64,000 nucleotides of DNA from positions 1 to 64,000 of the forward strand of contig JAZTXK010000026.1 of the NCBI GenBank assembly GCA_045636385.1. The letters are read 5' to 3'. Source of the stretch: CAG-390 sp045636385. Its GTDB lineage: Bacteria > Bacillota > Clostridia > Oscillospirales > CAG-272. The notes beneath the pieces are model-generated. The model worked only from the letters and a program-made list of their open reading frames with translations. It ran no database searches and was not told where the DNA came from. Made by a program: the position numbers and the translations under genes. This document shows positions 15,344 through 23,620 of the stretch, in pieces (position 1 is the first letter of the stretch; every line of letters begins with the position of its first letter).

Positions 15344-16855
15344 TTAATTGTAATACTTATTGAGGTTGGCGATGAATCGTTCAACCATCTTGTTTGCGGT
15401 CTTCTTGGTTGCGGCTATGGTAGAAGATACGCCGTCAGCGTTTCCTGCCTTTGCGAGAGCCCAGATTGCACTCTCGAGACCTGTTACCTTAGCGGTCTGG
15501 TCAACGTCGAAGGTCTTGGAATCAAAGAAGATGTCAAGCATTCTGGTGTCCTCGGGAGAACGTGCGAGACGGTAGTCTGCGAGAACGTAGTAGAATGCGT
15601 CGCGGAGGGAAGTGTTGCTTTCGTTGCTGGTGAAGCGGGAGTAGTATGCGGTTGCCTCGGAGATGAGCATTGCATTCTCAACGTCCTTGAGGTTTGCGGG
15701 GAAGGAGAGAGGACGGTGGTTTCCGCCGGATACGTAGCAGAAGTACTCGTGAGCCTCGCCGCTGTTCGGAACAGGAAGAATACCGTAGTCACCGGTCATA
15801 TCGAGAAGACCGTTTACGGAAGAGAGCGCGTTCGAACGGAAGAGTGCGTTGCCGCTCTTGAATACGTTGGTAGCGTTAGTCCATACGTCGTTGCCGCCGA
15901 ACCAAACGCCGTTATTAACGATCATAACGTCCTGATTCTGTACGAGCTGAACCATCTTCTGGAGCGAGTTGGAAATAGTCTCGGATTCGATGTTGAGTAC
16001 GAATTCACCGTTATTGTTGATGAGAGTCTTGTGACCCTGACCGAGGAAGAAGTAGTAAGGAGCGGAAACCTCGGCTACCATACCCCAAAGACCGTTTTCA
16101 TTGGTGGGATCAACGGTAACGCCCTTGATCATTTCCATAAGGGTGTCGTAGGTCCACTTGTTCTGCTCAACGAGCTCGTAGGGAGTGCCGTAGGTAGTGT
16201 TGTAACCGTAGTTATCGTAAAGGGTCTTGTTGAATACCACGCAGATGGTGCGGAGCTCATCGAGCATGTTCATATCGCCCTCAAGGGTGAAGAGGTGATC
16301 GCCGATGCGGTATTCTTTCTGAATTCTCTGATCCCACCAGGGCTGATCGAGCTGAAGTCCCTGGAGAGTATTTACATCGAGAACGTAACCGCTCGTAGCC
16401 GCACTCATAGTGTCGGTACCCGAGAGGTAGAGAGCCTCGCAGAGGTCGGTGTCGGTCTGAACATGGTTGCCGAGAGTGGTAAGAGCCTTGGAGTCAACGA
16501 TGTGCTCGATCTGGATGCCGTAGGTCTCCTCAAGGAAAGCCTCGCGGCGGTAGAGAGCGTCGTTGATCATGTTACCGTTCTGCTCGCCGTCGGGAGCAAA
16601 GTAGATGGGACCCCACATTTCGTTACCGATAACCATTGCACGGTATACGTAACCGTCGAGCTTCTTGATCTCGGGAACGGGATAGGATGTTGTTTCTTCG
16701 ACTGTAGTGGCACCTTCGGGAGGTGTGGTTTGCGCGGGATTGTTGCCTGCGGGTGCGGTTGTCTGATCTTCAACGCTTCCGGACTCTGCACACGCCGCAA
16801 AGGTGGGTACGAGAATGAGAAGAGCGCAGATCAGGGCAAGAATGCGTTTTTTCAT
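15344..16855 (-). CDS. Extracellular solute-binding lipoprotein
   Basis: 503 residues from ATG 16855, chosen for GGAG just upstream and a clean signal peptide MKKRILALICALLILVPTFA ending at lipobox Cys22. A Thr/Pro-rich linker follows, then a binding fold with NMINDALYRREAFLEETYGI, QLDQPWWDQ, YRIGDHLFTLEGDMN and DNYGYNTTYGTPYELVEQ, the layout of ABC sugar- or peptide-binding proteins of cluster D type. No permease or ATPase is adjacent. The gene before it (16905-17771, an epimerase-like protein) is only 49 bases away and may be in the same transcript. Most distant of the five such lipoproteins in this window. Confidence 0.85.
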   Translation of the reverse strand: MKKRILALICALLILVPTFAACAESGSVEDQTTAPAGNNPAQTTPPEGATTVEETTSYPVPEIKKLDGYVYRAMVIGNEMWGPIYFAPDGEQNGNMINDALYRREAFLEETYGIQIEHIVDSKALTTLGNHVQTDTDLCEALYLSGTDTMSAATSGYVLDVNTLQGLQLDQPWWDQRIQKEYRIGDHLFTLEGDMNMLDELRTICVVFNKTLYDNYGYNTTYGTPYELVEQNKWTYDTLMEMIKGVTVDPTNENGLWGMVAEVSAPYYFFLGQGHKTLINNNGEFVLNIESETISNSLQKMVQLVQNQDVMIVNNGVWFGGNDVWTNATNVFKSGNALFRSNALSSVNGLLDMTGDYGILPVPNSGEAHEYFCYVSGGNHRPLSFPANLKDVENAMLISEATAYYSRFTSNESNTSLRDAFYYVLADYRLARSPEDTRMLDIFFDSKTFDVDQTAKVTGLESAIWALAKAGNADGVSSTIAATKKTANKMVERFIANLNKYYN

Positions 16856-16904
16856 AACGTTTCTCCTTTTTGATTTTATAATTTTTATTTTATAATTTTT
16901 ATTT

Positions 16905-17771
16905 TTAATTAAAGATAAATCTGCAGTTGAAATTATATACCTCGCCGGGCGCGAGACGGACAAAGCCCTTGCGCTCGCAGATCTCATCAGCGGGCGAGCC
17001 AACGGGAGCGTCGGATGCGGGGAGCGACTGCCACGGCTCGATGCAAAGGAATGGCGCGTCGCTTTGGGCGGGCTGCCAGAAGCCGACGTAAGGCGCATCG
17101 GGGAAGATAGCGGTAACGCTTCTCGGCGAATCGGGAGATTCAAGAGTTGCAGATGTTACGCCCGTGAGGATGATGGCGTCGTTATCGAAAAGAGAATTAT
17201 CGAGGGTGATGTATTTTCCGTCTTCAAGGGTGTAGGGCTCCGCCTTGTCAGCCATTTGGTACGAGGGCGCGAGAAGCTGTCTTTCGGGCGCGGTGTGGCA
17301 TTCAAGCGAGAGTCTTGCGCGTCCCTCGGGGATCATAAAACCGGGATGCAGACCGATGCCGAAGAACATATCGCGCACGTCATCGTTCTTGACCGTGATC
17401 GTTTCAAGGATCGCGTTTTTTGCGAGCTTGAAGCGGCGGCGGAGAGTGAACGCAAAGGGATATGACTCTCTCGTTTCGGCGTTGTCGTTGAGCGTGAATT
17501 CGGCAAAATCCTGCATAGCGATAGCTTTCATCAGCTGATGGCGCGCAAAGCCGTGGTTGCTCATTTTGTAAGTATTGCCCGAGTCACACCATTCTCCTCC
17601 GCGAAGTCTGCCGACCGTGGGGAAGAGCAGCGGTGCGCTGGATGACCAATATTTTGCATCTCTGTTCCAAAGATATTCGTATCCGTCAGCCGACTTGATC
17701 GAGATCGGCTCGCCTCCCTTTTCGGAAAGCTCAAGAGTTAAAAAATCATTTTTAATAATATATGTTTTCAT
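16905..17771 (-). CDS. Aldose 1-epimerase-like protein (galactose mutarotase fold)
   Basis: 288 residues from ATG 17771, chosen for GGAGG at 17781-17785. The mutarotase fold is shown by LELSEKGGEPISIKSADGYEYL at the start (read as two parts, LELSEKGGEP and SADGYEYLW), SSSAPLLFPTVGRLRGGE, SNHGFARH with the conserved His, IGLHPGFMIP and CIEPWQSLP. This is the YeaD/LacX-like group of aldose epimerases acting on a sugar or sugar phosphate. No signal peptide, so it is cytoplasmic. It may be co-transcribed with the solute-binding lipoprotein that follows, suggesting sugar as a ligand. Confidence 0.88.
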   Translation of the reverse strand: MKTYIIKNDFLTLELSEKGGEPISIKSADGYEYLWNRDAKYWSSSAPLLFPTVGRLRGGEWCDSGNTYKMSNHGFARHQLMKAIAMQDFAEFTLNDNAETRESYPFAFTLRRRFKLAKNAILETITVKNDDVRDMFFGIGLHPGFMIPEGRARLSLECHTAPERQLLAPSYQMADKAEPYTLEDGKYITLDNSLFDNDAIILTGVTSATLESPDSPRSVTAIFPDAPYVGFWQPAQSDAPFLCIEPWQSLPASDAPVGSPADEICERKGFVRLAPGEVYNFNCRFIFN

Positions 17772-17790
17772 TTTTGCATACCTCCAAACT

Positions 17791-17819
17791 ATTGTACCAT
17801 ATTTCTCCGAATAAATCAA
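17791..17819 (-). promoter_or_regulatory. Promoter of the epimerase-lipoprotein pair
   Basis: Minus strand TTGATT (17819-17814), 17-base spacer ending TGG, TACAAT (17796-17791). Confidence 0.7.
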
Positions 17820-17869
17820 GCGGTTACGGTAAAAAATAATTATTGTAACAATCTATTTGGAGTATATTA

Positions 17870-18886
17870 ATGGAAAAGAACAGAAAAATAATCGATACCT
17901 CGGGCGCGCTGATACTTGCCGCCTCGAGCGTTGTCGGCGGTAAGGAGTTTGAGGGGCCTCTCGGCGCGCTTTTTGATTTTCACGATCCCTCGGACCGATT
18001 CGGTCAGAAGACCTTTGAGAAGAGCGAGGGAGAGATGCAAAGGCTCGTTCTTGCGAATGCGATGAGCAAGCTCGGCGTGTCATTTGCGGATATCGACGCG
18101 CTCTTTGCGGGCGACCTGATGAACCAATGCGTTTCCTCGGCTTACGGACTTCTTGAATACGATATCCCCTATTTCGGACTCTACGGGGCTTGCTCGACTG
18201 CGGCAGAGGGCATGATGCTCGCGTCGATCCTCGTCTCGCGCGGAATATCCGATCTTGCCGCGGCTGTCACATCGTCGCATAACTCGGCGGCAGAGAGGCA
18301 ATACCGAAATCCGATCGAATACGGCGGTCAGCGAACTCCTACCGCTCAATGGACGGTGACGGGCGCGGGTGCCTTTATCGTTGGTCGCGCGGGCGATGCG
18401 TTTGCGGAAATAGTCGACGCATTCCCGGGGATCGTGGTCGAAAAGGGCGTGACCGACGCGGCGAATATGGGCGCGGCTATGGCTCCCGCGGCGGCGGATA
18501 CTCTGCTGAATTATTTTGAGGCAAGCGGCAGCTCGCCCGACGATTACGATATGATAATCAGCGGCGACCTCGGACGCGAGGGTGTGCTTATTCTCGGTGA
18601 GCTGTTATCCGCATCGGGCGTTGATGCTTCGGGGAAGCTTGACGATTGCGGAATGATGATCTATGATCTTGAAGCTCAGGACGTTCACGCGGGCGGATCC
18701 GGATGCGGATGCTCTGCATCTGTTCTCGCGGCAAGTATTTTGCCGAAGCTGAAGCGCGGAGAGCTTCATAATATCCTTTTTTACGGAACGGGAGCAATGA
18801 TGAGTCCCTCGAGCCTGAAGCAAGGACTCGCCATCCCCGCTGTGGCGCATCTTATTCATCTTAAAGCTTACGGAGGGGAAAAATGA
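17870..18886 (+). CDS. spoVAD: Stage V sporulation protein AD
   Basis: 338 residues, normal length for SpoVAD, a thiolase-fold protein that binds dipicolinic acid and is needed for its uptake into the forespore. Hallmarks are GPLGALFDFHDPSDRFGQKTF (two parts: GPLGALFDFHDP and DRFGQKTFEKSE), DIPYFGLYGACSTAAEGM with the Cys of the thiolase fold, and TSSHNSAAERQYRNPIEYGG. It begins behind TTTGGAG and overlaps spoVAE by 4 bases. The usual partner spoVAC is absent upstream, where there is a divergent epimerase gene. Confidence 0.96.
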   Translation: MEKNRKIIDTSGALILAASSVVGGKEFEGPLGALFDFHDPSDRFGQKTFEKSEGEMQRLVLANAMSKLGVSFADIDALFAGDLMNQCVSSAYGLLEYDIPYFGLYGACSTAAEGMMLASILVSRGISDLAAAVTSSHNSAAERQYRNPIEYGGQRTPTAQWTVTGAGAFIVGRAGDAFAEIVDAFPGIVVEKGVTDAANMGAAMAPAAADTLLNYFEASGSSPDDYDMIISGDLGREGVLILGELLSASGVDASGKLDDCGMMIYDLEAQDVHAGGSGCGCSASVLAASILPKLKRGELHNILFYGTGAMMSPSSLKQGLAIPAVAHLIHLKAYGGEK

Positions 18887-19251
18887 GCACGTTTATGCCA
18901 TATGTAAACGCATTCCTTGTCGGAGGTGGGCTTTGCGCGCTCGCACAGGTGCTGATAGATAAGACCCGCCTGACGCCCGCGCGTATCCTCGTCAGCTACG
19001 TTGTGGCGGGAGTGCTGCTCGGTGCGGTCGGAGTTTACAAGTATATTGCCGATTTCGGCGGCGCGGGCGCGGCAGTTCCTCTCACGGGATTCGGTTATCT
19101 TATCTCCGAGGGCGTGAGAAAAGCAGTTGACGAAAAGGGCTTGCTCGGCGCGCTTACCGGAAGCCTTACAGCCGCTGCGGGAGGTACTGCGGCGGCACTC
19201 GTTTTCGGTCTTGTTGCGGCTTTGTGTGTCAGAAGCAAACCTAAGCGTTAA
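18883..19251 (+). CDS. spoVAE: Stage V sporulation protein AE
   Basis: 122 residues. It is a small membrane protein with at least three helices. SpoVAE signature parts are VGGGLCALAQVLIDKTRLTP, ARILVSYVVAGVLLGAVGVY and GFGYLISEGVRKAV. It works with SpoVAC and SpoVAD in the dipicolinate channel of the inner forespore membrane. It overlaps the spoVAD stop (ATGA), so the two are translated together. Confidence 0.95.
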   Translation: MSTFMPYVNAFLVGGGLCALAQVLIDKTRLTPARILVSYVVAGVLLGAVGVYKYIADFGGAGAAVPLTGFGYLISEGVRKAVDEKGLLGALTGSLTAAAGGTAAALVFGLVAALCVRSKPKR

Positions 19252-19287
19252 CAAGATGTAAATCTTTTTTTATCCTCGGCAACTGTC

Positions 19288-19316
19288 TTGCAAAATTCGT
19301 GGGTTTATGCTATAAT
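19288..19316 (+). promoter_or_regulatory. Promoter of the Ig-like surface protein
   Basis: TTGCAA (19288-19293), 17-base spacer, TATAAT (19311-19316), about 60 bases before the start codon. Confidence 0.7.
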
Positions 19317-19377
19317 AAAAATAATGTGTGTAAATTTCGACGCATTTTGCAAGGCTTTTGCCGAAAGGATGTAATAT

Positions 19378-21504
19378 ATGATATTCAGAAAGCATAAATT
19401 ATTTTTCGCACTTTTGTTCGTTCTGCTCGCCGCGACCGTATTTGCGGTCGGAGTATACGCCGACGACGAGACTCCCACCGTTCCCATCGACCCCCCCGAC
19501 GTGACGGCGATTAAGTTCACAAAGCTCCCCACAAAGACCTTCTACCTTGTGGGCGAGAAGCTTGATATGTCAGGAGCCGAGCTTGAGCTTACTTACGATA
19601 CGGGCGCAAAGGGAACAACTCCCGTGAAGCTCGATTGGACGAGTGGCTTCAACTCCTCGAAGGAGGGACAGCAGAAGATCACTGTCACCTATCCCGGTAC
19701 AAGCTGCAAGGCGACATTTACGGTCGAGGTGGTTTCCGAAAAATCGCTGAAGGTCTTCCTCCCGAAAACTTTGACCTATTTCGTCGGCGATGCCGAGGAT
19801 AGATCGGGATTGAGCGTTTCGGTAGTATACAGCAACGGTAAAACATCCGAGCTTTCGCCGTCCGATTATACCGTCATGGGCTTCAGCACCAACACGATAG
19901 GCGATAAAACGATCACTATTACCTATAAAAAACTGACCGCAACCTATAAGATCACCGTTTTTGAGCCCGCCCTCACGAAGATCGAGATATCGAAGAAGCC
20001 GAATAAGCTTTCTTATTATATCGGCGAGCCTCTCGATTCATCTGGAATGACCGTTACTGCTTTTTATGAAAACGGCAAGACCGCAAACGTGACCTCAAAT
20101 GTCACCGTCAGCGGCGACGTTTCCTCTGCGGGTACTAAAACGGTAACCGTTTCTTATACCGAAAACGACCGCATCAAAACGGCAACCTATCAGGTCACCG
20201 TTATGGGCGTCGAGGTAAGAAACGTAGTTTTTGCTTCATATCCTCAAAAGACCACGTACATTGTTGGCGAGGTCTTTGATCCTACCGGAATTTCCATTAC
20301 CGTCACCTATAATAACGGTGAGGTGAAGACCGTCAGCGAGGGGATTCGATATACGGGCTTTGAATCCGAGACCGTGGGCGAAAAGACGGTAACTCTTTAT
20401 TACGACGGCTTTCAGCTTGATTTTAAGGTAAACGTCACTATTACCTCGTCTCACGTACATAAAGAAAGTGAGTTCAAAACCACCCTCGAGCCTACCTGTA
20501 CCCAAGAGGGTGCAGAGTCAACTACCTGTATCGTGTGCTTTGCCGTAGTTACGACGAGAGCGATCGCTCCTCTCGGCCACGGAAGCGAGAGTATGCCGAT
20601 CCAGACCAAAGCTCCGAACTGCACCGAGTCCGGCTCGACTGCGACCTACTGTATGATTTGCGGTGAGGTTGCGACGGTTACCGTACTGCCTGCTCTCGGA
20701 CACACCGAAGGCGCGCCGCAGTTTATCGTCGTTCCTACCTGCACGACAGGCGGACTTGCAAAGATTTACTGTACCGTTTGCCAATCGGAGGTAAGCTCCA
20801 ATGACCTGAATGCGTATGGGCACGCTTTCAGCTCTTGGACACTGAAGGTGGAAGCGACCGTCGATAATGAGGGCAGAGAAGAACGAGTTTGCGACACCTG
20901 CCAGCTCGTTGAGAGCAATATCATTCCGAAGCTTGTTCATACCTTGACAAGCGGAGCCTTTAACGTAACTCTTGGAGGAACCGCATATTTCCCCTCTTAT
21001 TCAAACTTCTACGGGGCTTGCGTTACAGATTCTCTGAGCGTCGCGGAAAGAATGGCTCTTACTCTTACCGATGCCTCCGGCAAAGTCTACGAGGTCATTG
21101 AAGTGTTTGATTTTGCCGTGATCACTTCAAAGGGAGAAGACTACGTTCCTACCGCAGGAATGATCTTCAGCGCGGATTACAGCATTCCTCGCGGTGAATA
21201 TGCTTCATTCATTGTTTACGACGAAGAATTTAACGAGATTGCGTATTTTGCCGAGGACGGCAAATTGAGCCTTGTCTGTGAGAGCAACGGCAGATATGTG
21301 CTTGCGGGCGAGGTTATTCCCGAGGAAACCGCGGAGCAAACCGAGGGTATTGACACGGATCCTGCGGATACCGATACCATTCCCGTGTCCGGCAATGAGA
21401 CCGCTCCGAGAAATTACGTCCTGATCATCCTTCTCATCATTGCAATTATTCTGATTATTATAATCGTCTCTTGCGTATACTCTTACGTATCAAAACGGTA
21501 TTAA
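19378..21504 (+). CDS. Surface protein with four Ig-like domains and cysteine-rich repeats
   Basis: 708 residues. A signal peptide (about 1-28) leads to four repeated Ig-like domains of about 80 residues (group 3 type). Each opens with a strand such as FTKLPTKTFYLVGEKLDMSG, KPNKLSYYIGEPLDSSGM or SYPQKTTYIVGEVFDPTG. From about 355 to 520 come four modules of 40-45 residues with a CxxC pair and an ending like LGH (TCIVC, YCMICG, YCTVC, VCDTC). A further 150-residue domain precedes an acidic linker and a C-terminal membrane helix (about 680-702) with a basic end SKRY. It is anchored at the outer face and is probably an adhesion or cell-wall protein. Binding partner unknown. Confidence 0.82.
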   Translation: MIFRKHKLFFALLFVLLAATVFAVGVYADDETPTVPIDPPDVTAIKFTKLPTKTFYLVGEKLDMSGAELELTYDTGAKGTTPVKLDWTSGFNSSKEGQQKITVTYPGTSCKATFTVEVVSEKSLKVFLPKTLTYFVGDAEDRSGLSVSVVYSNGKTSELSPSDYTVMGFSTNTIGDKTITITYKKLTATYKITVFEPALTKIEISKKPNKLSYYIGEPLDSSGMTVTAFYENGKTANVTSNVTVSGDVSSAGTKTVTVSYTENDRIKTATYQVTVMGVEVRNVVFASYPQKTTYIVGEVFDPTGISITVTYNNGEVKTVSEGIRYTGFESETVGEKTVTLYYDGFQLDFKVNVTITSSHVHKESEFKTTLEPTCTQEGAESTTCIVCFAVVTTRAIAPLGHGSESMPIQTKAPNCTESGSTATYCMICGEVATVTVLPALGHTEGAPQFIVVPTCTTGGLAKIYCTVCQSEVSSNDLNAYGHAFSSWTLKVEATVDNEGREERVCDTCQLVESNIIPKLVHTLTSGAFNVTLGGTAYFPSYSNFYGACVTDSLSVAERMALTLTDASGKVYEVIEVFDFAVITSKGEDYVPTAGMIFSADYSIPRGEYASFIVYDEEFNEIAYFAEDGKLSLVCESNGRYVLAGEVIPEETAEQTEGIDTDPADTDTIPVSGNETAPRNYVLIILLIIAIILIIIIVSCVYSYVSKRY

Positions 21505-21510
21505 TTGAAA

Positions 21511-21549
21511 ATCAAAACCGCTGTGCAGATTATGCACAGCGGTTGATTT
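21511..21549. terminator. Bidirectional terminator
   Basis: ATCAAAACCGCTGTGCA against TGCACAGCGGTTGAT around a 5-base loop, with T-runs after it. It separates convergent genes. Confidence 0.88.
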
Positions 21550-23433
21550 TTATTTTTCAGATGTGATCTTTGAGGTGATAGTGGTGAGATCGCCGTTGAA
21601 GGGAAGAGGGATCGTGTGAGTAGTGCCGTTCCAGCCGGCAACGTAGACCTCCTTGAAGTTCTTGTTCGAGCCGTCCCAAAGGACCTTGCTGTACGCCTTG
21701 TTCTTGTGAGAGGAGTAAGCGTGAAGACCCATAGGCCAGATTACGATCTCGGGAGACATAAGCAGATAAGAGTTGGCGATCGCCTTGTCGTTACCCCAGG
21801 TCTGATAGCCGTGGTGCGCGACCTGAACGATCTGGCAAGCAAGATCGTTTCCGTAGAGCTTGTTGCAGATCTCCATAGCGGGGCCGGTGATATCGCCCAT
21901 AACCATAACCGAGGTCGATTTGCCCGAAGCATCGGTGGTGGTCGATCTTACGAGGATGGAGGAGGTGTTGAGGGCGTTGGTGGTTGCGGGAGCAAAGTTT
22001 TCAACTGTGTAGAGGATCTCAAATACCGTGTCGCCGAAGAAGAACTGCTGTCCGGTGTGGCAGGTGATAAGCTCTGCGCCGAGGTTCTTTGCGGCGTTGC
22101 GGACGTTGTTTGTCGTTTTAGCCTCACCGCCGCCGAAGTTAGGACCGTGCGAGGATGCAAGCGATTTTTCGATCTCCTTGCTGCTCATAAGGCAGGTGAT
22201 GACTCGCTCAACGGTAAACTTCTTTCCAAAGGTCGAGGCTTCCTGCTTGAGCATACCCATATGGTCGCCGTGTGCGTGGGATACGAACCACGCCGCGATG
22301 CGGATATCCTTGCCCGATGCGTAGCCCTTTGCCTGCTCGGTTATTGCGTTGATAAGGTTGGTTGCCCAATAAGAGCTGTTGGTATCGTGTCCGCCGTCAA
22401 CGATGACGAAGGAACCGTCCGAAAGACGGTAGAGGAGCGAAAGGCCGTTGCCCTTGTAAGTTCCGCTGCTTTCCTTGTATTCACAGCCGAGCATCGTGAT
22501 CTGAGTTGTAGTGACGGTGGGGCGGTTGTTGTCGGATTCAAGACCGATGAGGGTTTTCTCCTCGAAGGGCTCGACGATAACGCGACACTCGCCGTAAGCC
22601 TCGTAGAAGCCTATGTTGACGGTCTGCTCGTTGTTATAAAGAGTGGCGAAAAGGTTTCCGCTGATGTCGTTCGATGTATATTTCTTGAAGCCAGCGCTTT
22701 CGAACTCCGCTACGTAAGAATTGTATTCTTCGGCGGTAACGTCCTCAAGAATGACCTGGTTGCACTTCTGGTCGGAGGTCGATGTAGCGACGTAGGTTGC
22801 TTCCTCAAGAACGGGGATGGAGCAGAGATCCTTCGAGCCGTTGTGGACTTCAACGACGTTGAGTGCCTCGGCGGGGATCGAAATGCTGTAGCTGCCGTTC
22901 TCCTCGGTCAGATATTGCTTTGCGATATTGACGAACGCCTTGACCGCATTCGTCATGGCAAGATCGGTATAACCGAAAATTACTATCTTGTTGCCAACGG
23001 CTTTGATGGTGTACTCGCCGTATTTAAGGCCCTGGAGAGCCTGCGCAGTCTGCGCGTGCTTGGTTTGGCCGACGATGATCTCAACGGTCGAATCGTCGTA
23101 TTCTTCGGAGGCGCGCTTGAAGTCGTCGCCTGTCGTGAGCTTAACCTTGGTCAGAGCCTGGAGCTCGTCGCGGAGGTTGAGTGCGGCGGCAACGCAAGCG
23201 TATTCGGTGGTGAGGTCCTGCGGGCGTATGATCTTAACGGTTGATTCTCCGTTTACTACGATGTCAAAGCTTTGATTTGCTGGTTCTGTCGGCTGAGTGC
23301 TTTCGGATACGGACGTATCCCCCGAGGGGATGTCGGTGATTTCTCCCGATCCTGCGGGAGCACAGGAAACGAGGATTCCGAGAATGATTACGAGCGCGAG
23401 CAGAAAAGATGTAAGACGAATATTGAGTTTCAT
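21550..23433 (-). CDS. Exported MBL-fold lipoprotein (ComEC-type beta-lactamase fold), paralogue 1
   Basis: 627 residues from ATG 23433; a clean signal peptide with lipobox Cys24 and AAAGGAAT upstream fix this start. Architecture: module A (about 67-175; IIRPQDL, EIIVGQTKHAQ, GNKIVIFGY), module B (about 210-290; NSYVAEFESAGFKKYT, ISGNLFATLYN), then the MBL domain from about 305 with LGCEY, SFVIVDGGHD, HAHGDH (His386, His388, Asp390, His391), VMGDITGP and VQVAHHGY. Metal-binding residues are all present, so a hydrolase (nuclease, phosphodiesterase or phosphorylcholine-esterase-like) is likely. It acts at the cell surface. One of three tandem paralogues, each with its own promoter. Confidence 0.88.
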   Translation of the reverse strand: MKLNIRLTSFLLALVIILGILVSCAPAGSGEITDIPSGDTSVSESTQPTEPANQSFDIVVNGESTVKIIRPQDLTTEYACVAAALNLRDELQALTKVKLTTGDDFKRASEEYDDSTVEIIVGQTKHAQTAQALQGLKYGEYTIKAVGNKIVIFGYTDLAMTNAVKAFVNIAKQYLTEENGSYSISIPAEALNVVEVHNGSKDLCSIPVLEEATYVATSTSDQKCNQVILEDVTAEEYNSYVAEFESAGFKKYTSNDISGNLFATLYNNEQTVNIGFYEAYGECRVIVEPFEEKTLIGLESDNNRPTVTTTQITMLGCEYKESSGTYKGNGLSLLYRLSDGSFVIVDGGHDTNSSYWATNLINAITEQAKGYASGKDIRIAAWFVSHAHGDHMGMLKQEASTFGKKFTVERVITCLMSSKEIEKSLASSHGPNFGGGEAKTTNNVRNAAKNLGAELITCHTGQQFFFGDTVFEILYTVENFAPATTNALNTSSILVRSTTTDASGKSTSVMVMGDITGPAMEICNKLYGNDLACQIVQVAHHGYQTWGNDKAIANSYLLMSPEIVIWPMGLHAYSSHKNKAYSKVLWDGSNKNFKEVYVAGWNGTTHTIPLPFNGDLTTITSKITSEK

Positions 23434-23501
23434 CTTTAATTCCTTTCTTTGGTAATGATTTTTGTCTATTTGATATAAAGATGATATCAAATATTTTTCC
23501 A

Positions 23502-23530
23502 ATTATATCACCTTGCTACTAAAAAATCAA
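23502..23530 (-). promoter_or_regulatory. Promoter of MBL lipoprotein 1
   Basis: Minus strand TTGATT (23530-23525), 17-base spacer, TATAAT (23507-23502). Confidence 0.7.
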
Positions 23531-23583
23531 GTGAAAGTTGAAAATTTATTGAAAAAGCAGAGGAAAGAAATGTGTAATTACAT

Positions 23584-23614
23584 AAAAGCCGCCGCGATCG
23601 AGGTCGCGGCGGCT
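23584..23614 (-). terminator. Terminator of MBL lipoprotein 2
   Basis: GCCGCCGCGA/TCGCGGCGGC hairpin followed by TTTTATG on the minus strand. Confidence 0.8.
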
Positions 23615-23620
23615 TGGTAT

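Noticed and set aside
17820..17869. Sigma-G or sigma-F promoter for spoVAD
   Set aside because: The 50-base region is AT-rich and no pair of boxes matched both consensus hexamers at the right spacing, so I did not list one.
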